Below are positions 52,015 through 58,449 of a DNA stretch of 64,000 nucleotides, one piece after another. The notes under the pieces were generated by a model that was not told the DNA's origin, did no database searches, and saw nothing but the letters and a program-made list of their open reading frames with translations. The stretch lies in contig NZ_MAKX01000001.1 in assembly GCF_001693415.1 (NCBI RefSeq), positions 124,300 to 188,299 on the forward strand. The letters are read 5' to 3'. Position numbers and translations under genes: made by a program. Every line of letters starts with the position of its first letter. The first letter of the stretch is position 1. This stretch comes from Tenacibaculum soleae (GTDB lineage: Bacteria; Bacteroidota; Bacteroidia; Flavobacteriales; Flavobacteriaceae).

Positions 52015-53022
52015 ATGAAAAAAATAATTTATTTAATGGCAATTGCAATTATTGCCGTTTCATGTAAACCTGCTACAAATAACTTTGTTACTTTTTCAGG
52101 AAAAATCACCAATAAAAATGCTGATTCAATAATTGTCTCTAATCCACAATTAAAGTTTAACAGGGTAATTAAATTAGATGAAAATGGCCTATTTAAAGAC
52201 ACCATGAATATTAAAGATGGGTTTTACCGTGTTTTTGACGGAAAAGAAACTACTTCTTTATATTTAAAAAACGGCGCAATTATTAACATGACACTTGATA
52301 CTAAAGAGTTTGATGAAACTGTTACTTTTACCGGTGAAGGATCAGACGAAAGTACTTTTTTAGCAAAAACCTCTTTACTGCAAGAAAACCTTCTTAACGA
52401 CGAAATGTTATTTACTTTACCAAAAGAAAAATTTGATACTAAAGTAAATAATTACGTAAACGACTTTAACTCCCGAATTGCCAATACTAAATTAGACTCT
52501 ACTTTTGTTGCTTTTCAAAAACAAAACATTAAAGGCTTAACAAACTACCTAAACAAAACACATGCCGATAAGTTATATTTGGCTACAAAATTAGCCGTAG
52601 GTGCCGTATCTCCTAAGTTTGTAGACTATGAAAACTTTAACGGTAAAACAACATCTTTAGACGATTTAAAAGGAAAATATGTTTATATTGATATGTGGGC
52701 AACATGGTGTAACCCTTGTAAACAAGAAATTCCTTTTTTACAAAAAATTGAAAAACAATATCATGATAAAAATATCGAATTTGTAAGTATTTCAGTTGAT
52801 AGCGAAAGAGATCATGGAGCATGGAAAACCATGGTTAAAGAAAAAAACCTAACCGGAATTCAATTATACTCTAAAAGAGATAAAACTTTTGCAAGTGCTT
52901 ATCGTGTAAATAGTATCCCTCGTTTTATCTTAATTGATCCGCAAGGAAATATTGTAACTGCAAATGCACCAAGACCTTCTAGTCCGAAATTAATTGAATT
53001 ATTCAACTCTTTAAGTATTTAA
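52015..53022 (+). CDS. TlpA-like thioredoxin-fold lipoprotein
   Basis: A 335-residue protein with a lipoprotein signal (AIIAVSCKP, acylated Cys17). A DUF4369-like beta-rich domain of about 90 residues follows (FVTFSGKITNKNADSI, GFYRVFDGKETTSLYL), then a helical linker and a C-terminal thioredoxin domain. The redox pair is WCNPC (Cys232, Cys235) and the cis-Pro lies in VNSIPRFILID. It is a membrane-anchored periplasmic thiol reductase of the TlpA/ResA type, a family abundant in Bacteroidota. dsbD nearby is a plausible electron source. Confidence 0.92.
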   Translation: MKKIIYLMAIAIIAVSCKPATNNFVTFSGKITNKNADSIIVSNPQLKFNRVIKLDENGLFKDTMNIKDGFYRVFDGKETTSLYLKNGAIINMTLDTKEFDETVTFTGEGSDESTFLAKTSLLQENLLNDEMLFTLPKEKFDTKVNNYVNDFNSRIANTKLDSTFVAFQKQNIKGLTNYLNKTHADKLYLATKLAVGAVSPKFVDYENFNGKTTSLDDLKGKYVYIDMWATWCNPCKQEIPFLQKIEKQYHDKNIEFVSISVDSERDHGAWKTMVKEKNLTGIQLYSKRDKTFASAYRVNSIPRFILIDPQGNIVTANAPRPSSPKLIELFNSLSI

Positions 53023-53055
53023 TAAACAATTAAAAAAATATTATAAAAATATTAT

Positions 53056-53083
53056 AAAAAGGACACTTATCAGTGTCCTTTTT
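53056..53083 (+). terminator. Terminator after the TlpA-like gene
   Basis: AAAAAGGACACT / AGTGTCCTTTTT 12-bp arms with a 4-nt loop. Confidence 0.88.
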
Positions 53084-53085
53084 AT

Positions 53086-53905
53086 ATTTAAATAATCTTA
53101 ATACCTTCTGGAGACAGAACAATTATTAGTTAAAATTATCCTATAAAACATTTTACTTTTTTAATTATTAGTTTTTATCAAAAAGTATTCATCACATAAG
53201 TCTATATAAAAACAACTTATGAATTAACAAAACCCTACTTTTAACTATATTATACCCTTCTTTATCTTCATGCCATAGCCTAAAGTAATATAATAGAAAG
53301 ATATATTATTTTAGATATAAAGCTATTAGGTTTATTAAGTTATCAAACCATAATGAAACAAAAGGTTTTCTCAAAACATTTACGATAAATAAAAATATTT
53401 AAGAGATAGCGTAAACTATTTTTAGAGCCAAATTGAAGAAAAAAAATAAGAGATATTTTAGATATAATCAACTTAACAAGAGATGTGTCTCTAAATTTAT
53501 TCTTCCCTAATAATCTTCGAAAACAAAATGAAGATTGGTTTTATTATGAAATAATAAATTTACATAACCTCCTTAATAAGAGAGCAATTTTTAAGCTATC
53601 AATGATGACAAGATGCGTATATTATGATCTACCTTAAAATCATAGGCTTCTATTTTTAAATTTTCTTAAAACAAGAAAAAAAATTATATTGCACGTAAAT
53701 TAGTTGCTATAATATTACAAGTCATAAAGCTATAAATGACTCTAAAAAAAATAATCATAAACTTTCTATTCTTTTAGTATTTTATTTCCGTACATAAAAG
53801 ACTAAAACAATAGTTATTTAAAATATTCTTTCGCGAAGAATAGACATACACCTTGAGTGTCTTTAAATAGTTCAAGGATTTAATCAAATTTATAATTAAT
53901 TAAAA
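53086..53905. other. AT-rich 820-bp region without an intact gene, upstream of the leader peptide
   Basis: This is the longest stretch without an intact gene after the adhesin region, and the most AT-rich in the window. One plus-strand frame (53437-53637) is open for 66 codons and looks protein-like (NLRKQNEDWFYYEIINLHNL then LNKRAIFKLSMMTR) but has no start codon at its beginning, so it may be a gene fragment. Close to the peptide gene are two small inverted repeats: ATTCTT-TCGCG-AAGAAT (53825-53841) and CCTTGA / TCAAGG (53851-53877). I see no clear TANNTTTG promoter. Confidence 0.4.
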
Positions 53906-54088
53906 ATGAAAAAATCTATTTTAAACTTAGGAAAAGCATTAAACAAACTTGAACAAACAGAAATTAACGGAGGAGGGCCTTCTGGAAGAAGATGTGATCG
54001 TTTATTAAGAAGAGCAGATAGATACTTAGATAACGGAAATCTAAACGGAGCAGATAGAGTATTAGATACTTATGATAGAATTTGCTAA
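53906..54088 (+). CDS. Double-glycine leader peptide precursor (bacteriocin- or pheromone-like), orphan
   Basis: A 60-residue precursor. The leader KKSILNLGKALNKLEQTEINGG fits the class secreted by C39-peptidase ABC transporters: Leu12, Glu16, Ile20, Gly22-Gly23 occupy the -12, -8, -4, -2 and -1 positions. Cleavage after Gly23 would leave a 37-residue core rich in Arg and Asp, with Cys at core positions 7 and 37 (the last residue), so one intramolecular disulfide could nearly close the chain. The core has an internal pseudo-repeat (RADRYLD then GADRVLD). No transporter, immunity or modification gene is adjacent, and a terminator follows at once. Peptide family unknown to me. Confidence 0.75.
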   Translation: MKKSILNLGKALNKLEQTEINGGGPSGRRCDRLLRRADRYLDNGNLNGADRVLDTYDRIC

Positions 54089-54096
54089 TAAAATTA

Positions 54097-54122
54097 AAAA
54101 ACCTCGCCAATGGCGAGGTTTT
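54097..54122. terminator. Bidirectional terminator between the leader peptide and ahcY
   Basis: AAAACCTCGCC / GGCGAGGTTTT 11-bp arms with a 3-nt loop, between convergent genes. Confidence 0.9.
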
Positions 54123-54145
54123 GTATATATACTAAAAACTACCTT

Positions 54146-55462
54146 TTAATATCTATAATGTTCTGGCTTAAACGGCCCATCAACAGTTACACCGATATAG
54201 CTTGCTTGCTCTTCGCGTAACTCAGTTAATTCAACACCAATTTTAGCTAAGTGTAATTTTGCTACTTTTTCATCTAAATGTTTTGGTAACATGTATACAT
54301 CGTTTTTGTATGCTTCTTTGTTATTCCAAAGCTCGATTTGCGCCAACGTTTGGTTTGTAAATGAGTTAGACATTACAAAACTTGGGTGCCCTGTTGCACA
54401 ACCTAAATTTACTAAACGTCCTTCTGCTAAAATAATAATATCGTTTCCTGCAATGTTGTATTTATCAACTTGAGGTTTGATAGTATCTTTTGTGTTTCCG
54501 TGATTTTTATTTAACCAAGCCATGTCAATTTCGTTATCAAAATGTCCAATATTACATACGATAACTTTGTCTTTCATTGCTTCGAAATGACGTCCTTGAA
54601 TAATATCTTTGTTTCCTGTAGTTGTAATAATAATATCAGAATTACCAACAACAGTTTCTAAACGCTTCACTTCAAAACCATCCATTGCAGCTTGTAATGC
54701 ACAAATAGGGTCAATTTCAGTAACTGTAACGATAGATCCTGCACCTTTAAAAGAAGCTGCTGTACCTTTACCTACATCACCATAACCACATACTGTAACA
54801 CGTTTACCTGCTAACATAATATCGGTTGCACGACGAATTGCGTCTACTGCAGATTCTTTACATCCGTATTTGTTATCAAATTTAGATTTTGTTACAGAAT
54901 CGTTTACGTTAATTGCTGGCATTGGTAATGTACCTGCCTTTACTCTATCGTATAAACGGTGAACTCCAGTAGTAGTTTCTTCTGACAATCCGTTAATTCC
55001 AGCTGCTAATTCTGGGTAACGATCTAACACCATATTTGTTAAATCACCACCATCATCTAAGATTAAATTTAATGGCTTTTTGTCTTCTCCAAAGAATAAA
55101 GTTTGTTCGATACACCAATCAAACTCTTCTTCCGTCATATCTTTCCAAGCATAAACAGCTGTTCCAGCAGCAGCAATTGCAGCAGCAGCTTGATCTTGTG
55201 TAGAAAAAATATTACAAGAACTCCAAGTTACCTCAGCTCCTAAAGCTTGTAATGTTTCTATTAAAACCGCAGTTTGAATGGTCATATGTAAACATCCTGC
55301 AATTCTTGCTCCTTTTAATGGTTGTTCGTTTTTATATTCTTCACGCAAGCTCATTAATCCAGGCATTTCAGCCTCTGCCAATTCAATTTCTTTTCTTCCC
55401 CAATCAGCTAAAGAAATATCTTTTACTTTATAAGGAACGTATGTAGCGGTTTTTGTGCTCAT
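54146..55462 (-). CDS. ahcY: Adenosylhomocysteinase
   Basis: A 438-residue NAD-dependent enzyme splitting S-adenosylhomocysteine into adenosine and homocysteine. Features: [40 protein letters not shown], the catalytic region [13 protein letters not shown], the Rossmann loop [19 protein letters not shown], and the C-terminal NAD-binding tail ([11 protein letters not shown]). It recycles the product of all SAM-dependent methylations. A TAATTTTG promoter element lies about 37 bp upstream. It is divergent from the phosphopantetheinyl transferase gene. Confidence 0.98.
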   Translation of the reverse strand: MSTKTATYVPYKVKDISLADWGRKEIELAEAEMPGLMSLREEYKNEQPLKGARIAGCLHMTIQTAVLIETLQALGAEVTWSSCNIFSTQDQAAAAIAAAGTAVYAWKDMTEEEFDWCIEQTLFFGEDKKPLNLILDDGGDLTNMVLDRYPELAAGINGLSEETTTGVHRLYDRVKAGTLPMPAINVNDSVTKSKFDNKYGCKESAVDAIRRATDIMLAGKRVTVCGYGDVGKGTAASFKGAGSIVTVTEIDPICALQAAMDGFEVKRLETVVGNSDIIITTTGNKDIIQGRHFEAMKDKVIVCNIGHFDNEIDMAWLNKNHGNTKDTIKPQVDKYNIAGNDIIILAEGRLVNLGCATGHPSFVMSNSFTNQTLAQIELWNNKEAYKNDVYMLPKHLDEKVAKLHLAKIGVELTELREEQASYIGVTVDGPFKPEHYRY

Positions 55463-55498
55463 ATTTTTGTATATTTATGTATCTTAAATTTTAAGTCG

Positions 55499-55506
55499 CA
55501 AAATTA
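55499..55506 (-). promoter_or_regulatory. -7 promoter element of ahcY
   Basis: TAATTTTG on the minus strand, an exact TANNTTTG match. It is only 20 bp from the start codon of the divergent transferase gene, so the two promoters overlap. Confidence 0.45.
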
Positions 55507-55525
55507 CGAAATAACTTTCTAAAAT

Positions 55526-56152
55526 ATGCCTGTTCACAAAACATTAACGGTAAACGAAACTACTAAAGTATTGATTTGGAAGATTGAAGAATCTTTTGAA
55601 GATTTAGCTGATGGTATTACACTTACGCAAAGAAGTAGCGATCGACTAAACAATATGAAATCAGATTTACATCGACGCGGGTTTTTAAGTGTACGTCATT
55701 TACTAAATAAAGTTGGCTATACTGATGCTGATTTAGTTTATGATGAGTTCGGAAAACCGCATTTAAAAGACGGTAAATTTATTTCAATTACCCATTCTTT
55801 TACCTTTTCTGGTATTATAATTTCTGATGATAAACCTGTTGGAATTGATATTGAAAAACAACGTGATAAAATTTTAAAGATAGCTCATAAGTTTACGCCG
55901 ATTGAAGCCTATAAATCAATTGCAAATCATGATGCTTTGGTTAGTAAGTTAACTATAGTTTGGGGAGCTAAAGAAAGTTTGTATAAAATTTATGGAAAGA
56001 AAAAACTACTCTTTTTAAATCATATTTATATTGAAGATTTTTCTTTTGAGACTAACGAAACTACTGGTAAAATTTTATATGAAGGTGTTACCGATGAATA
56101 CCAAATTAACTTTTTAGAAACCGAAGGCTTTACTTGTGTGTATGCGCGTTAA
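55526..56152 (+). CDS. 4'-phosphopantetheinyl transferase (Sfp/AcpS superfamily)
   Basis: A 208-residue single-chain enzyme that loads the phosphopantetheine arm onto carrier proteins. Key residues: Asp108 in PVGIDIEKQRDKI (Mg/CoA site) and WGAKESLYK (Trp146, Lys149, Glu150), preceded by GKPHLKDGKFISITHSF. It probably serves fatty-acid acyl carrier protein and any polyketide or peptide synthases elsewhere. In several flavobacteria, as I recall, it also sits divergent to ahcY. Confidence 0.92.
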   Translation: MPVHKTLTVNETTKVLIWKIEESFEDLADGITLTQRSSDRLNNMKSDLHRRGFLSVRHLLNKVGYTDADLVYDEFGKPHLKDGKFISITHSFTFSGIIISDDKPVGIDIEKQRDKILKIAHKFTPIEAYKSIANHDALVSKLTIVWGAKESLYKIYGKKKLLFLNHIYIEDFSFETNETTGKILYEGVTDEYQINFLETEGFTCVYAR

Positions 56153-56163
56153 AAAAACATGTA

Positions 56164-56197
56164 TTGCTAAATAGCATTTACAATATTTGTAACTTTG
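56164..56197 (+). promoter_or_regulatory. Promoter of the thiamine-binding/PnuC operon
   Basis: TTG at 56164-56166 and TAACTTTG at 56190-56197, separated by 23 nt. This is the same spacing as in the TPP-riboswitch promoter further downstream. The transcript would begin about 10-15 bp before the ATG at 56219, so there is no room for a riboswitch and the upstream in-frame start at 56195 is excluded. Confidence 0.6.
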
Positions 56198-56218
56198 CTT
56201 TTTAAAAACATTGGTTAT

Positions 56219-56479
56219 ATGAAAATATCAGTAGAACTTACGTTAACACCACTTCAAAACGAATTTGAAACTCCTATTATTAATTTTATAAAAAAGCTAA
56301 GAGCTTCGGGTTTAACAATTCTTGAAAATCCGTTAAGTACGCAAGTGTATGGTGATTACGATACCGTAATGAAAATGGTAACAGACGAATTAAAAAATAC
56401 TTTCGAATTAATAGATAGCGGAATATTATTTATGAAAATTGTAAAATCTGACCGTAGTAACTATGAACCAAGCTTTTAG
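56219..56479 (+). CDS. Thiamine-binding (MTH1187/YkoF-like) domain protein
   Basis: An 86-residue ferredoxin-like protein. It begins MKISVELTLTPLQNEFETPI and continues INFIKKLRASGLTILENPLS and TQVYGDYDTVMKMV. This matches the MTH1187/YqgV family, some members of which bind hydroxymethylpyrimidine or thiamine. The neighbouring PnuC/PnuT transporter and the nearby TPP-controlled receptor support a vitamin-related role. Its last 17 bp overlap the transporter gene, so the two are translationally coupled. Confidence 0.75.
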   Translation: MKISVELTLTPLQNEFETPIINFIKKLRASGLTILENPLSTQVYGDYDTVMKMVTDELKNTFELIDSGILFMKIVKSDRSNYEPSF

Positions 56480-57098
56480 TTTTCTTTTTGAGCAATACTC
56501 AACCTACGACACTATTGATGTTTGGCTAGAAATTATTGCCGTAATTTTTGGTTTTTTGTCTGTTTGGTTTTCTAAACTAAATAAAATATTAGTATTTCCT
56601 ACCGGAATGATTAGTACCGCAATTTTTGTATATCTTCTCTTAAAATGGGAATTACTAGGTGATATGATGATAAACGGTTATTATTTTATAATGAGTGTTT
56701 ATGGCTGGTATATTTGGACTCGTAATGTTAATGATACTACTAACGTTACGCCTATTTCTAGCACAACTTTAAAAGAAAAAAAAACAAGTGTTTTTATCTT
56801 TATAGCTACATTAGTTTTTGTTTTTGGAGTGTATACCTATTTTGATAAATGGAACAATTGGACAGCCTATGTAGATACAGTTACTACCGCAATATTTTTT
56901 GTAGGAATGTGGCTAATGGCAAAAAGAAAAATAGAAAATTGGATTTATTGGATTATTGGGGATATTATTTCTGTTCCTTTATATCTTTACAAAGGTTTTA
57001 CATTTACAAGTTTTCAATACTTAATATTTACCTTTATTGCCGTTAGTGGCTATTTAGCATGGAAAAAAAACTTACACAAACAAAAAGCAATCTTGTAA
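56463..57098 (+). CDS. PnuC/PnuT family vitamin transporter
   Basis: A 211-residue membrane protein with about seven hydrophobic segments. Family hallmarks are VWFSKLNKILVFPTGMISTA, MINGYYFIMSVYGWYIWTR, and WIYWIIGDIISVPLYLYKGF. PnuC carries nicotinamide riboside by facilitated diffusion and PnuT is the thiamine version; both use downstream phosphorylation to trap the vitamin. The preceding thiamine-binding protein favours PnuT, while the following NadR-like kinase would also fit nicotinamide riboside. The gene overlaps both neighbours. Confidence 0.88.
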   Translation: MNQAFSFLFEQYSTYDTIDVWLEIIAVIFGFLSVWFSKLNKILVFPTGMISTAIFVYLLLKWELLGDMMINGYYFIMSVYGWYIWTRNVNDTTNVTPISSTTLKEKKTSVFIFIATLVFVFGVYTYFDKWNNWTAYVDTVTTAIFFVGMWLMAKRKIENWIYWIIGDIISVPLYLYKGFTFTSFQYLIFTFIAVSGYLAWKKNLHKQKAIL

Positions 57099-57670
57099 AA
57101 GTTGTATTGTTCGGGCCCGAAAGCACTGGTAAAACAACACTTTCTGGACAATTAGCGCGTTATTACAATACGGTTTGGGCGCCTGAATTTGCGCGTAAAT
57201 ATTTACAAGATAAATGGAACAACGAACGCAAAATTTGTGAACAAAAAGACATAATTCCGATTGCAGAAGGACAGATAAAACTAGAAAATGATTTAGCACT
57301 TAAAGCAGATAAAGTTTTAATTTGCGATACCGATTTACTTGAAACCAAAGTATATTCAGAAGAGTATTATGGCGGATTTGTTGAAGATGAATTAGACGAA
57401 GCTGCTATAAAAAGCGAGTATGATATTTACTTTTTAACCTATATCGATACTCCTTGGGAAGCGGATGATTTACGTGACAGACCCGAACAGCGCTTACAAA
57501 TGTTTACTGCTTTTGAAAATACGCTAAAAAAATACAATCGACCATACGTTTTATTAAAAGGTGATAAAGAAACTCGATTAAAAAAAGCCATCGAAGTAAT
57601 TGATGAATTACTTGCTAAAAAAGAAAACTTATATTCTTTTTCAAACACCTTAAATAAGCTTTCTTTATAA
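57059..57670 (+). CDS. NadR-like AAA ATPase / vitamin kinase
   Basis: A 203-residue P-loop protein: Walker A GPESTGKTTLS (19-29), then WAPEFARKYLQDKW, a lid-like region, and LICDTDLLETKVYSEEYYG. It resembles the C-terminal ribosylnicotinamide kinase domain of NadR without the adenylyltransferase domain. Such a kinase could trap nicotinamide riboside, or thiamine if the operon is for thiamine; phosphorylation of thiamine by this family is my speculation. It overlaps the transporter gene by 40 bp, strong evidence of a joint function. Confidence 0.85.
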   Translation: MEKKLTQTKSNLVKVVLFGPESTGKTTLSGQLARYYNTVWAPEFARKYLQDKWNNERKICEQKDIIPIAEGQIKLENDLALKADKVLICDTDLLETKVYSEEYYGGFVEDELDEAAIKSEYDIYFLTYIDTPWEADDLRDRPEQRLQMFTAFENTLKKYNRPYVLLKGDKETRLKKAIEVIDELLAKKENLYSFSNTLNKLSL

Positions 57671-57671
57671 A

Positions 57672-58076
57672 ATGAATACGCTAGAGTTACTTAAAGAATT
57701 AAAATTTAAAGCCATTAGAAGTTCTGGGGCTGGCGGGCAGCACGTAAACAAGGTGTCTTCTAAAATTGAGCTAACTTTTAATCTTACCGATTCTAGCCAA
57801 TTGTCGGAAAATCAAAAAGAAATCCTATCTAAAAAATTAGCTAACCGGCTTACCAAAGAAGGTGTTTTAATTCTTTTTTCTGATGAAACTCGTTCGCAAC
57901 ACAGAAATAAAGAATTAGCTATAAAACGTTTTTTAGAACTAATTACACAAGGTTTAAAAAGGCCTAAGATTAGAAGAACCACCAAACCTACAAAAGCATC
58001 TGTAAAAAGAAAGGCTGAAAACAAACAACGGAATGCCCTAAAAAAAACACTTCGAAAAAAACCAAAACTGGATTAA
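57672..58076 (+). CDS. arfB: Alternative ribosome-rescue factor ArfB (YaeJ-like peptidyl-tRNA hydrolase)
   Basis: A 134-residue release-factor-like protein with the catalytic GGQ at residues 21-23 (SSGAGGQHVNKVSSK). A segment typical of class I release factors follows (LFSDETRSQHRNKELAIKRF), and a long basic C-terminal tail (RRTTKPTKASVKRKAENKQR) enters the mRNA channel of stalled ribosomes. It has no codon-recognition domains. Its start is 1 bp after the kinase stop, so it is co-transcribed although functionally unrelated. Confidence 0.92.
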   Translation: MNTLELLKELKFKAIRSSGAGGQHVNKVSSKIELTFNLTDSSQLSENQKEILSKKLANRLTKEGVLILFSDETRSQHRNKELAIKRFLELITQGLKRPKIRRTTKPTKASVKRKAENKQRNALKKTLRKKPKLD

Positions 58077-58103
58077 GTATTCTAATATTAGGCAAACAAA
58101 CTT

Positions 58104-58176
58104 AGCCCTGATTGAACGGTTTGTTTGAGCTCTTTTGAGGCACGAAAAAAGCGAGTAGTGAAAGCAGGAAATAGCT
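58104..58176. repeat. Structured intergenic element (AGCCCTG ... AGCAGG-AAAT-AGCT)
   Basis: A 73-nt segment with nested complementarity: AGC-CCTG at the left end against CAGG-AAAT-AGCT at the right, and an inner stem CTCTTTT / AAAAAGCGAG around the loop GAGGCACG. I recall similar AGCCCTGATTGAA...GAAAGCAGGAAATAGCT sequences between genes in many Flavobacteriaceae. It lies between arfB and the TPP-riboswitch promoter. Whether it is a mobile repeat, an RNA or a terminator is not known to me. Confidence 0.5.
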
Positions 58177-58195
58177 TCAAAAAACAGGTGTTAAT

Positions 58196-58229
58196 TTGTT
58201 TTTCAATTATAAAATTCGGTTTACCTTTG
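58196..58229 (+). promoter_or_regulatory. Promoter of the TPP-riboswitch transcript
   Basis: TTG at 58196-58198 and TACCTTTG at 58222-58229 with 23-nt spacing, a full match to TTG-N(17-23)-TANNTTTG. The predicted start point is just before the riboswitch. Confidence 0.65.
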
Positions 58230-58243
58230 CACAGTTCTCATAA

Positions 58244-58317
58244 AGGGGTGCCTATATCGGCTGAGATCATACCCAATGAACCTAGAACAGGTAATGCTGT
58301 TTAGGGAGGCGATAATC
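58244..58317 (+). ncRNA. TPP (Thi-box) riboswitch
   Basis: The conserved thi-box elements are all present in order: GGGGTGCC, CTGAGA, ACCC, GAACCT, GGTAATGC and TTTAGGGA. The aptamer binds thiamine diphosphate and normally represses the gene downstream, here the TonB-dependent receptor 130 bp away. The 3' edge of the aptamer overlaps a small hairpin that may be the switch. Confidence 0.95.
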
Positions 58318-58330
58318 GCCATTTTGTAAA
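58318..58330 (+). promoter_or_regulatory. Hairpin at the 3' edge of the riboswitch (possible expression platform)
   Basis: GGCGA-TAA-TCGCC, a 5-bp GC-rich stem directly after the aptamer core, followed by ATTTTG rather than a clean T-run. It could compete with the aptamer's closing helix. A second weak hairpin, AGAG / CTCTTTTT, lies near 58410. Which one controls expression is not evident. Confidence 0.4.
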
Positions 58331-58449
58331 CAAGTTGTTCGTGGATATTTATATGAAATAATCTTATAAAAAATTCTTGTAATAACGTTTTAATTATTCA
58401 AAAAAAAACAGAGTAATTACCTCTTTTTATTCGATTTTATTTAAAAAAA

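Noticed and set aside
56195..56218. Alternative upstream start for the thiamine-binding protein
   Set aside because: It overlaps the -7 promoter element (56190-56197) and adds residues before the conserved first strand of the fold.
56849..57046. 65-codon frame inside the PnuC/PnuT gene
   Set aside because: Same strand but a different frame within a conserved membrane protein; the translation has no meaningful composition.
57672..58076. Release-factor-like gene considered as a truncated prfA/prfB pseudogene
   Set aside because: Length, intact GGQ loop and the long basic C-terminal tail are those of complete ArfB.
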